Below, in pieces: positions 6,465 through 12,334 of a stretch of 12,334 nucleotides of DNA. Each line of letters starts with the position of its first letter. The stretch's first letter is position 1. The DNA is taken from positions 1-12,334 of the forward strand of contig SBBU01000337.1 of the NCBI GenBank assembly GCA_005239585.1, read 5' to 3'. A program made the translations under genes and the position numbers. This DNA is from Planctomycetaceae bacterium (GTDB taxonomy: Bacteria; Planctomycetota; MHYJ01; SBBU01). A model generated the notes under the pieces. That model was not told the origin of the DNA, made no database searches, and was given only the letters and a program-made list of their open reading frames with translations.

Positions 6465-7034
6465 ATGATTCTTAACAAGCTTGTTGATGCACGCCTGAAG
6501 GAGAGTGCATATGTCAAGCAGCTTTTAAGCGAACTTGGCGCGGACGAAATCGTCCGGGCATGCAAGGTATGCATCAGTGCAGTCAAGAAGGGTAAAGGAA
6601 TTTATACATTTGGAAATGGAGGAAGTGCTGCCGATGCACAGCACTTCCAGGCAGAACTGCAGGGAATGTTTTATCAGCTTAAAAAATCGTTGCCAGTCAT
6701 AGCATTCTCCACGAACAGCTCATTACTCACCGCAATAGCTAACGACATTGGATATAAGCACACATTCGAGAGGCAAGTCGAGGCCCATGTCAGGCGAGGC
6801 GATATCGTGATTGCAATCTCAACAAGCGGAAATTCCGAAAATGTCCTGGTAGCAGCCAAAAAGGCCCGAAAGCTAGGCGGAGTCGTAATCGGCATGACAG
6901 GTCGGACAGGAGGGAAGTTAAAAAAGATTTGCGATATCTGTCTAATGGCCCCTTCCGATAACGTTGCTCGCGTCCAGGAATGCCACACAACAATCTGTCA
7001 CATTATCTGCGAAGCCATAAAGCGTTCCTTGTGA
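6465..7034 (+). CDS. gmhA: Sedoheptulose-7-phosphate isomerase (SIS domain)
   Basis: A SIS-domain protein of 189 residues from ATG 6465, or 193 from ATG 6453. The later start is preferred because GAGAG lies five bases before it, while the earlier one has no ribosome site. Numbered from 6465, the motifs are FGNGGSAADAQHFQAEL (49-65), ISTSGNSENV (118-127), GMTGRTGGKL (143-152) and VQECHTTICH (170-179). The GmhA zinc and catalytic residues are all present: His60, Glu64, Gln171, His179. GmhA converts sedoheptulose 7-phosphate to D-glycero-D-manno-heptose 7-phosphate, the first step to ADP- or GDP-heptose for LPS core or surface glycans. No other heptose gene is in the window. A lipoprotein gene follows 20 bases downstream and is probably co-transcribed. 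A DiaA-like SIS protein is a less likely alternative. Confidence 0.9.
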   Translation: MILNKLVDARLKESAYVKQLLSELGADEIVRACKVCISAVKKGKGIYTFGNGGSAADAQHFQAELQGMFYQLKKSLPVIAFSTNSSLLTAIANDIGYKHTFERQVEAHVRRGDIVIAISTSGNSENVLVAAKKARKLGGVVIGMTGRTGGKLKKICDICLMAPSDNVARVQECHTTICHIICEAIKRSL

Positions 7035-7054
7035 AAAAATTAAAGGAGTTGCAT

Positions 7055-7411
7055 ATGAACATTCGAGTGATTGCACTGATCGTCCTCTTGTCTGTGGCCT
7101 CTTGCAATCAGGAACAGCAAACAAAGTCAATTCATACGGCGAAAGCTGAACTTGCGTCGAGCAGGTTGAGAATAATCAAACAGGCCCTCGCTTTTCACAA
7201 AGCCAAGCATGGTAACTACCCTTCTACAGAAGATGGTCTAAAGACCCTGCGGCACAAGCATGATGACGGCCCACAATTCGACATGAGCAACGAGACGCTA
7301 ACAGACCCATGGGGCAACCCTTTTGTCTATCGACTCACAGCTCCTGAGAGCTTTATCCTAAAATCGATTGGCCCTGATGGCAAGGATGGGACGTCAGACG
7401 ACATTCAATAG
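7055..7411 (+). CDS. Small lipoprotein with a GspG pseudopilin-like C-terminal domain
   Basis: A 118-residue protein from ATG 7055, with AAGGAG six bases upstream. An in-frame ATG at 6980 lies inside gmhA and is rejected. The N-terminus is a lipoprotein signal (MNIRVIALIVLLSVASC, Cys17). The rest matches the globular part of type II secretion major pseudopilins: a helix ending in AFHKAKHGNYPSTEDGLKTL (46-65), then DPWGNPFVYRL (84-94) and GPDGKDGTSDDI (106-117), the usual calcium-binding loop. The prepilin cleavage motif and hydrophobic N-terminal methylated helix of true GspG are absent, replaced by a lipobox. It is therefore probably not polymerised into a pseudopilus. No other secretion gene is nearby. 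Its 3' end overlaps the convergent acyltransferase gene by 59 bases. Confidence 0.8.
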   Translation: MNIRVIALIVLLSVASCNQEQQTKSIHTAKAELASSRLRIIKQALAFHKAKHGNYPSTEDGLKTLRHKHDDGPQFDMSNETLTDPWGNPFVYRLTAPESFILKSIGPDGKDGTSDDIQ

Positions 7412-8054
7412 TTTTGAAATTCTCAAGAGGCACAAAAGCAGATTTTCTATCACCCAACTGCCACACTTTCTGTCTGATTCTCTCTGAAAATTCTTCAACT
7501 GACTCGGTATTCTCGATGTAGAGAGGTCTGCCAAATCGAACAGAGAGATTACTGCGCCTCGGGATCCATAAACTCCCGGGCGGCATCGCCCTCTCCGTCC
7601 CCTGAATCGACACTGGAATCACGGGACACCCTGTTTCCTTTGCAAGCACTGCAACTCCCTTTCGGAAACGCAGGAGCTCGCCTCTCCTGCTCCGTCTGCC
7701 CTCGGGGAAAATCACAACAGAGAGCCCAGAGCGCAACGCATCAACCCCACATGATATCGCATTTCCATTTTTCTTCTGTTTATAAACAGGAATAAATCTA
7801 AGGTGCCTAAAAAGCCAGTTGAGCACCGGAAGATCATAGTGCGAGCCATTAATGAAAAAAGTAGCTGGTCTCGGAGAGAGCAAAAACAAAAGCGGCCCAT
7901 CCATGTCACTCAAATGATTCGGCGCAAGAATAAAGGAACCACGACCAACCAAAATTTGCTTGCCATCTATCCTGACTCTAGCAGTAGTTCTTAGAATCAA
8001 GCCTCCGATCGCATGTAATATTTTACCCACTAGTGACCATTTTTTTATCATCAT
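7353..8054 (-). CDS. plsC: PlsC-type 1-acyl-sn-glycerol-3-phosphate acyltransferase
   Basis: A 233-residue protein from ATG 8054. An upstream in-frame TTG (8105) has no ribosome site and adds residues not expected in the family. The acyltransferase motifs are present in order: NHLSDMD (46-52, the NHx4D catalytic His47 and Asp52), RFIPVYKQ (86-93), FPEGRRSRRGE (116-126, phosphate binding) and PVIPVSIQG (144-152). PlsC enzymes transfer an acyl chain to lysophosphatidic acid to make phosphatidic acid at the inner membrane. Related members acylate other lipids, so the substrate is not certain. The tail of about 24 residues after the usual end overlaps the convergent lipoprotein gene on the opposite strand. 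It lies downstream of the sigma-54 activator, 120 bases away, behind a possible terminator. Confidence 0.85.
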   Translation of the reverse strand: MMIKKWSLVGKILHAIGGLILRTTARVRIDGKQILVGRGSFILAPNHLSDMDGPLLFLLSPRPATFFINGSHYDLPVLNWLFRHLRFIPVYKQKKNGNAISCGVDALRSGLSVVIFPEGRRSRRGELLRFRKGVAVLAKETGCPVIPVSIQGTERAMPPGSLWIPRRSNLSVRFGRPLYIENTESVEEFSERIRQKVWQLGDRKSAFVPLENFKTIECRLTSHPCHQGQSILG

Positions 8055-8149
8055 GAACCTATAGCATAAGAAATGCCAACCTATAACTTCTGTAAGTAGT
8101 TCCAAACTAGGCGTTTATTACATGGCAGCTCTCAGGTCACTTGTAAAAT

Positions 8150-8175
8150 GGTAATTTATGCAGGGAAAATTTACC
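8150..8175 (-). terminator. Weak AT-rich terminator candidate
   Basis: GGTAATTT (8150-8157) pairs with AAATTTACC (8167-8175) with one bulged base. The hairpin begins at the stop of the sigma-54 activator gene and on the minus strand is followed by ATTTTAC. The stem is AT-rich and may be only partly effective. Confidence 0.3.
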
Positions 8176-9986
8176 TATGGTTCTTTGCGGGCTGTCTCAA
8201 GTTCGTGTTCAAGATCATACTTTTTTATCAAGGCCCTTACTGTCTTTTCAGATCTATTCTCCCACAGGTTTGTGATGGAGCGGATATTTCCTTTAAAATG
8301 GTGAATTAGTGCGAGCAAGTACATCCTCTTGGCATACTCTACATGCCATGGAAATTCATACAATTTGGCATCTTTGCCTATAGTGACCTTGTCAATTCCT
8401 TTCAACGAATTAACAAGCCGATCGAATTCTATAACATTGCCAGCATTCTCTGTCTCAACAAATTTGGTTAATGGTTTGGCCTTGCGGATCGAATCGGGGA
8501 TATCGCTGATTTTAATCTCTGGATTTTTCGACATGACGACTCCATACCTAAGGCAGTGGATCAGCTCACGCAAATTTCCGGACCAGCGGTAGGATTCCAA
8601 GACTTGGTTTACTTCATTAGAAAGTTTCTTTGGCTGCTTGTTCAACTCGTTGCATATCTTCTTCAAGAAATGGTTTGATAGTAGTAAAATCTCGCCGCGT
8701 CTTTCGCGAAGGGGCGGCAGAGTAATTGAGATCACATTCATGCGGTAATACAGATCTTCACGAAACTTTCCTTGTTTGACCAGATCCTCAAGATTTTTAT
8801 TGGTGGCGGCAATAATTCTCACATCTACTTTTATATCCTTCGTCCCGCCAAGCTGCTTGAAAGTCTTGCTTTCGATTACCCTCAAAAGCCTTGACTGAAG
8901 TTCATGGCTCGCATCACCAATCTCGTCGAGGAAAATCGTCCCTCCGTTTGCAATGGTAAAGAGACCCTGCTTTTCCTCAACTGCACCTGTAAAGGCCCCC
9001 TTTGTATGACCAAATAACTGGCTCTGAATCATGTTATCTGAACCGAGGTCTGATGTAAGCCCAACCTCAACAAAGGGGCGGCCTAAACGCCTGCTTATCT
9101 CATGAATTCTCTTCGCAAGATAGCTCTTCCCTGTGCCGCCTTCCCCTCTTAAAAGAATTAACTCATCAGTCTGGGCAGCAGTCTTTATCATGTCCCATAT
9201 CTCTCGCATTACCGGACTAGAAAGAAGCAGGTCATACTCATCGCGCTGTTCGCTCAATACTTTTATGCTATTTGACTTTATCTTTTCGGCATAATCTGAA
9301 AGCGCACCAATTATTTTCTGATAGTCAAAGTCAATACCATCTGACACATAAAGTGTCACAGTAGCAGTATAATCTTTTACGTGAAGCTCTGCCTTGGTCT
9401 TGCCTCCCTTTATAAATTCATCCCAGAATGTCTGAAAGATTCCAAAGAAGACCTGACAACTATTCTGAAATGCCTTTTGCTGGTCGATATTGTATTTTCT
9501 CAAGAGACTCTTCATTAATTGGGGATTTTTGTGTCTGAGGTTAAATATGATCGTGTGAGCCCGCGTTGAGACGTTTATACTATATGCTTCAAGTCTATAT
9601 CTCCCGATAAGTTTTTGCGCAAGGGTTGCAATTGTGTCTGAGAATTTTTCCTGTGTAAATAGTGCAGCACGTATAAAGTCCGGGAGATCATTTTGAAATA
9701 GCTGAAGTAATATCTTCTGCCCACAAAGCCTGAAAAATTCATCCATTGTGGTTTCAGGGAGCTTGTAAGCAGCAAATCCATATAACTCTTGCAGTTCATG
9801 GTAGAAGATATAACCCTGTTGAAGCCACGTGTTAAATGGAATTGGCGGCGACGGTCTAAGGTTCCTATATTTGCAAAACTCTGACCATAGTATCTCATCA
9901 GTCTTTAGCTCCGGCTTTAATTCCTTTAATGTTTCAACCGCAAAAAGCCCAAAAGCAGATTCGACAAGGTGAAGCTCTTTTGACAC
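8175..9986 (-). CDS. Sigma-54-dependent transcriptional activator with an unrecognised N-terminal domain
   Basis: A 603-residue enhancer-binding protein starting at GTG 9986, which overlaps the upstream TAG stop as TAGTG and has GGGAAG just before it. GTG 9998 (four residues more) lacks a ribosome site. The AAA+ domain is complete: GEGGTGKS Walker A (281-288), GAFTGA sigma-54 contact loop (330-335), TIFLDEIGD Walker B (350-358), FREDLYYRMNV arginine-finger region (408-418) and YRWSGNLREL (466-475). Around 558-591, LALIHHFKGNIRSITNLWENRSEKTVRALIKKYDLE is a divergent FIS-type HTH. Residues 1-240 hold no receiver, PAS or GAF motif that I recognise. Two segments (about 85-135 and 140-235) resemble a helical plus beta sensory module. 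The DNA target and signal are unknown. Coupling to wzt suggests a link with polysaccharide export. Confidence 0.88.
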   Translation of the reverse strand: MSKELHLVESAFGLFAVETLKELKPELKTDEILWSEFCKYRNLRPSPPIPFNTWLQQGYIFYHELQELYGFAAYKLPETTMDEFFRLCGQKILLQLFQNDLPDFIRAALFTQEKFSDTIATLAQKLIGRYRLEAYSINVSTRAHTIIFNLRHKNPQLMKSLLRKYNIDQQKAFQNSCQVFFGIFQTFWDEFIKGGKTKAELHVKDYTATVTLYVSDGIDFDYQKIIGALSDYAEKIKSNSIKVLSEQRDEYDLLLSSPVMREIWDMIKTAAQTDELILLRGEGGTGKSYLAKRIHEISRRLGRPFVEVGLTSDLGSDNMIQSQLFGHTKGAFTGAVEEKQGLFTIANGGTIFLDEIGDASHELQSRLLRVIESKTFKQLGGTKDIKVDVRIIAATNKNLEDLVKQGKFREDLYYRMNVISITLPPLRERRGEILLLSNHFLKKICNELNKQPKKLSNEVNQVLESYRWSGNLRELIHCLRYGVVMSKNPEIKISDIPDSIRKAKPLTKFVETENAGNVIEFDRLVNSLKGIDKVTIGKDAKLYEFPWHVEYAKRMYLLALIHHFKGNIRSITNLWENRSEKTVRALIKKYDLEHELETARKEP

Positions 9987-11161
9987 TATGCTTCCCACTT
10001 GTGCGGCAGCAACACAATCCCAGTTGACTTGGATTCACCTACAACCTGAACAGGCATTGAGCAATAGCCATACTTTAAGAGACAGTTAGGATCAAAGACT
10101 GAGACCTCTAGTTTATAATGGTTAGGGAGAAGTGCAACGCCCGGAAATGTGACGCTCGCAACACCACGGCTCTCTTTGATCACAAGACCATCTGATTTGT
10201 TGTTGAAAACAGAGAGTGTTTCATTTTGACTCGAAATGAGTTTGACTTCAAAAACAGGGCTCACTCCCTCTTTCAAAGACTCGTAATCAATAAGCAGCTT
10301 TGCATACCCACCTGAAATTACCTCCTGCGTAGTCTTGCCATCTTGATTAACGACCTGGATCGATTTTATTTTTACAGGAGACTGCTCATTTGTAAGGTCC
10401 ACGAAACTGCTCATGGGCGAAGATCTTCTCTCTGAAACATACATATTTATCGCATTGTCTGGGTCACCAAAGTACCGTATCACACCATCTTTAAGATAAA
10501 TTATCTTGGATACCATATTTCGCATAATATCCATGATCTGCGTCACGAGTATGATTGTCACCCCCTTTTTCTTGAGTTCTGTTATCTTGGCAAAGGCTTT
10601 TTCCATAAAACTAATATCGCCGACAACGATAACCTCATCGATGAGCAGGATATCCGGATCGGTGTGAATTATTGTTGAAAAGCCGAGTCTCATGGTCATA
10701 CCCATAGAGTACTGCTTTATGGGTGTATCGAGAAAATCTGCCAGCCCGGAAAATTCCACAATCTGATCAAATTTTTTCTTCAATTCTCTGCGTGAAAGAC
10801 CAAGTATTGAACCGTAAAGGTAAATGTTCTCGCGCCCACTCAGTTCCTGATGAAGCCCTGAATAAGCCTCAATAAGCGAAGTTACTCTGCCATCCACAAG
10901 AATTGAACCTTTTGTAGGGGTTGTTATCCTCGATATAAGCCTCAATATAGTTGTCTTGCCGGCGCCGTTCGGCCCTATGATTCCTACCGAGTCGCCCTTT
11001 TCTATCGAGAATGAGACATCGCGCAGGGCCCAGAGATCACGTGATCTTCCCTTTCCAACAAGCCTTTTAAAGAGCGATGATATTTCCTCGCGAAGTGTGT
11101 ACGTCCAGCCAAGCACACGAAATTTTTTAGAGACGTTTTCAAAGAGAATCGAGTTGCTCAT
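9986..11161 (-). CDS. wzt: ABC exporter ATPase, Wzt-type with C-terminal glycan-binding domain
   Basis: A 391-residue protein from ATG 11161 (AGGG five bases upstream), six bases after the permease gene. The nucleotide-binding domain has GPNGAGKTT (63-71, Walker A), an ABC signature reading YSMGM (151-155) and ILLIDEVIVVGD (171-182, Walker B with Glu176). Residues about 250-391 form the extra beta-rich domain that in Wzt proteins recognises the finished, capped polysaccharide. Wzm-Wzt pairs export O-antigen, teichoic-acid-like or other lipid-linked glycans across the inner membrane. The switch histidine expected in LVSH is Gln208 (LVTQ, codon CAG), a departure from the family. The downstream sigma-54 activator gene overlaps its stop by one base. 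Confidence 0.92.
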   Translation of the reverse strand: MSNSILFENVSKKFRVLGWTYTLREEISSLFKRLVGKGRSRDLWALRDVSFSIEKGDSVGIIGPNGAGKTTILRLISRITTPTKGSILVDGRVTSLIEAYSGLHQELSGRENIYLYGSILGLSRRELKKKFDQIVEFSGLADFLDTPIKQYSMGMTMRLGFSTIIHTDPDILLIDEVIVVGDISFMEKAFAKITELKKKGVTIILVTQIMDIMRNMVSKIIYLKDGVIRYFGDPDNAINMYVSERRSSPMSSFVDLTNEQSPVKIKSIQVVNQDGKTTQEVISGGYAKLLIDYESLKEGVSPVFEVKLISSQNETLSVFNNKSDGLVIKESRGVASVTFPGVALLPNHYKLEVSVFDPNCLLKYGYCSMPVQVVGESKSTGIVLLPHKWEA

Positions 11162-11167
11162 TCTACC

Positions 11168-11983
11168 CTATAGTAAATCAGAAAATGTCTGCTCAAGGCG
11201 CTTAAATATCAAGTAACCGATACACAAGACGAAAAGAGATATCAAAAGGTTACCCAATAAGAGCTCCGCCGGAACAGGCTTACCAAGCAAAACAGCATTT
11301 CTGAAACCATCTATTAGAAACGCAATAGGATTCACCAATAGATAAACTTCTCTATATTGAACAGGCACGGCGCTGACTGGATATATTATAGGGCTCGCGA
11401 ACATCCACACCTGAAGAACTATTGGCATGATGTAGCTAACATCTCGATATACACCATTTAGTCCACTCAAAACTAATCCTATTCCAACTGAAAAGATAGT
11501 TGCGATTAAAATCAGCGGTATCACATAGATGCAAGTCCAAAAAACAGGAATCTTATAGATTATAAAAAGCACTAGGAAACCAGAGGTGGCGACCAGAAAA
11601 TCAAAAAGAGACACAACAACTGTTGACATTGGTAGGACCTCTCTTGGGAAATATTGCCGCTTGATTATTCCAGTATTCCAGACAAGTGAACCAGTAGAAG
11701 CGTGTACAATACTTGATACGTAATTCCAGATAACAACCCCGCAATAACAGAAAATGGGGTATGGTATCTGATCACTTTCAACCCTAAGAATCTTTGAAAA
11801 TACCAACGTAAAAATTATCACATTGCCAATCGGGTTTGAAAGGGCCCACAGGGCACCCAAAATAGATTGCTTATAGCGAACTGCTATTGTCTTGGCTCCA
11901 AACGTGTAAATTAGCCCCTTGGCATCCCAGAGGTCTTTCAAGCCAACCGCAATACCGGTACCGGCTGGGTCTATCTTTAACAT
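11168..11983 (-). CDS. wzm: ABC-2 type polysaccharide exporter permease, Wzm family
   Basis: A 271-residue integral membrane protein from ATG 11983 (GGGA five bases upstream). An amphipathic N-terminus (AKTIAVRYKQSILGALWALSNP, about 30-51) leads into about six hydrophobic segments near 51-67, 76-92, 117-143, 148-174, 185-203 and 241-260. The conserved stretch GVYRDVSYIMPIVLQ with FASPIIYP (177-201) and the NPIAFLIDGFRNAVL region (218-232) are diagnostic of Wzm/KpsM/TagG permeases. It forms the channel that pairs with the ATPase encoded next to it. It is the first gene of the wzm-wzt-activator run and is divergent from pseB, consistent with a surface-glycan locus. Confidence 0.92.
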   Translation of the reverse strand: MLKIDPAGTGIAVGLKDLWDAKGLIYTFGAKTIAVRYKQSILGALWALSNPIGNVIIFTLVFSKILRVESDQIPYPIFCYCGVVIWNYVSSIVHASTGSLVWNTGIIKRQYFPREVLPMSTVVVSLFDFLVATSGFLVLFIIYKIPVFWTCIYVIPLILIATIFSVGIGLVLSGLNGVYRDVSYIMPIVLQVWMFASPIIYPVSAVPVQYREVYLLVNPIAFLIDGFRNAVLLGKPVPAELLLGNLLISLFVLCIGYLIFKRLEQTFSDLL

Positions 11984-12067
11984 GAATTTCCCATACTAAA
12001 TAGAGCCTATTCTAAATAGTATTGCATTAAAAATGAACATTTTGAGCACTAATTCTACTCCCCATCT

Positions 12068-12096
12068 TTGCAAGTACGGGGCTAAAATTATAGAAT
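12068..12096 (+). promoter_or_regulatory. Candidate promoter for pseB
   Basis: TTGCAA (12068-12073) and TAGAAT (12091-12096) are 17 bases apart and match four and five consensus positions. Initiation would fall near 12103, giving a leader of only a few bases before ATG 12106. No convincing ribosome site precedes that ATG, which agrees with a leaderless or very short leader. Confidence 0.35.
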
Positions 12097-12105
12097 ATAA
12101 GACCT

Positions 12106-12334
12106 ATGAACTGGACAGATAAAACTGTGCTCATAACAGGCGGTACTGGTTCATTTGGGCAGAAATACGTCGAAATAATGATCAAACACAGGCCCAAAAA
12201 ACTTATCATTTTTTCAAGAGACGAACTAAAACAATTCGAAATGCAGCAAAAATTTCCTAATCCAAATCTTAGATTTTTCATAGGTGATATCCGAGACAAG
12301 GATCGCCTTTTGCGTGCCTTTGAGGGAGTCGATG
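12106..12334 (+). CDS. pseB: UDP-GlcNAc 4,6-dehydratase (inverting), N-terminal part; cut by window end
   Basis: The frame stays open from ATG 12106 to the window end, giving 76 residues. TVLITGGTGSFGQ (7-19) is the NAD(P)-binding glycine motif of short-chain dehydrogenases. FSRDELKQFEMQQKF (36-50) and RFFIGDIRDKDRL (56-68) are typical of PseB/FlaA1. This enzyme takes UDP-GlcNAc to UDP-4-keto-L-altro sugar, the first step to pseudaminic acid or related glycans. The catalytic residues lie beyond the window. It is divergent from the wzm-wzt exporter, so the product may decorate the exported polysaccharide. CapD/FlaA1-like dehydratases of slightly different specificity cannot be ruled out from the N-terminus alone. 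Confidence 0.88.
   Translation, partial: MNWTDKTVLITGGTGSFGQKYVEIMIKHRPKKLIIFSRDELKQFEMQQKFPNPNLRFFIGDIRDKDRLLRAFEGVD

Noticed and set aside
6674..6988. 104-codon minus-strand open frame
   Set aside because: Shadow of gmhA, whose motifs are complete on the other strand.
8106..8174. Sigma-54 promoter (TGGCAG...) between the activator and the acyltransferase genes
   Set aside because: TGGCAG at 8123 lacks a TTGC element at the right spacing and points away from the acyltransferase gene.

Overview
The window is a bacterial chromosome segment of moderate GC content with no rRNA, tRNA, CRISPR array or complete transposon. It suggests a diderm bacterium, possibly a planctomycete or PVC-type lineage. 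The clues are several secreted or lipoprotein genes, a secreted alpha/alpha-repeat (squalene-cyclase-like) protein, a GspG-like lipoprotein, HtrA-type PDZ proteases, a Wzm/Wzt exporter and a sigma-54 activator. The phylum is an inference and is uncertain. UGA is an ordinary stop here (the genes ending at 2531 and 7034 use it), which matters for the selenoprotein call.

Layout. (1) 100-620, plus strand: a hicB-hicA toxin-antitoxin pair. (2) 675-6258, minus strand: four consecutive genes for exported proteins. In transcription order these are a thioredoxin-fold protein with an in-frame UGA and a SECIS-like hairpin (predicted selenoprotein), a secreted alpha/alpha-barrel repeat protein, an HtrA-like lipoprotein that has lost its catalytic Asp and Ser, and an HtrA protease with intact triad and two PDZ domains fused to a DJ-1/PfpI domain that lacks its nucleophilic Cys. 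A nested palindromic element sits before the second gene. (3) 6465-7411, plus strand: gmhA (sedoheptulose-7-phosphate isomerase) followed by a small lipoprotein with a GspG pseudopilin-like domain. (4) 7353-11983, minus strand: a PlsC-type acyltransferase, then (upstream in transcription) a sigma-54 activator coupled to an O-antigen-type ABC exporter (wzm-wzt). (5) From 12106, plus strand: the start of pseB, cut by the window edge.

How the genes may work together. gmhA, wzm-wzt, pseB and perhaps plsC point to synthesis and export of cell-envelope glycans and lipids. The sigma-54 activator overlaps the end of wzt by one base and may be co-transcribed with the exporter. The minus-strand block at 675-6258 looks like an envelope protein-quality or redox module: a thiol/selenol protein, a repeat scaffold, a pseudoprotease and an active protease fusion. 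No gene in that block is individually exotic, but the combination and the domain fusion are unusual. It is the best candidate here for an undescribed system.
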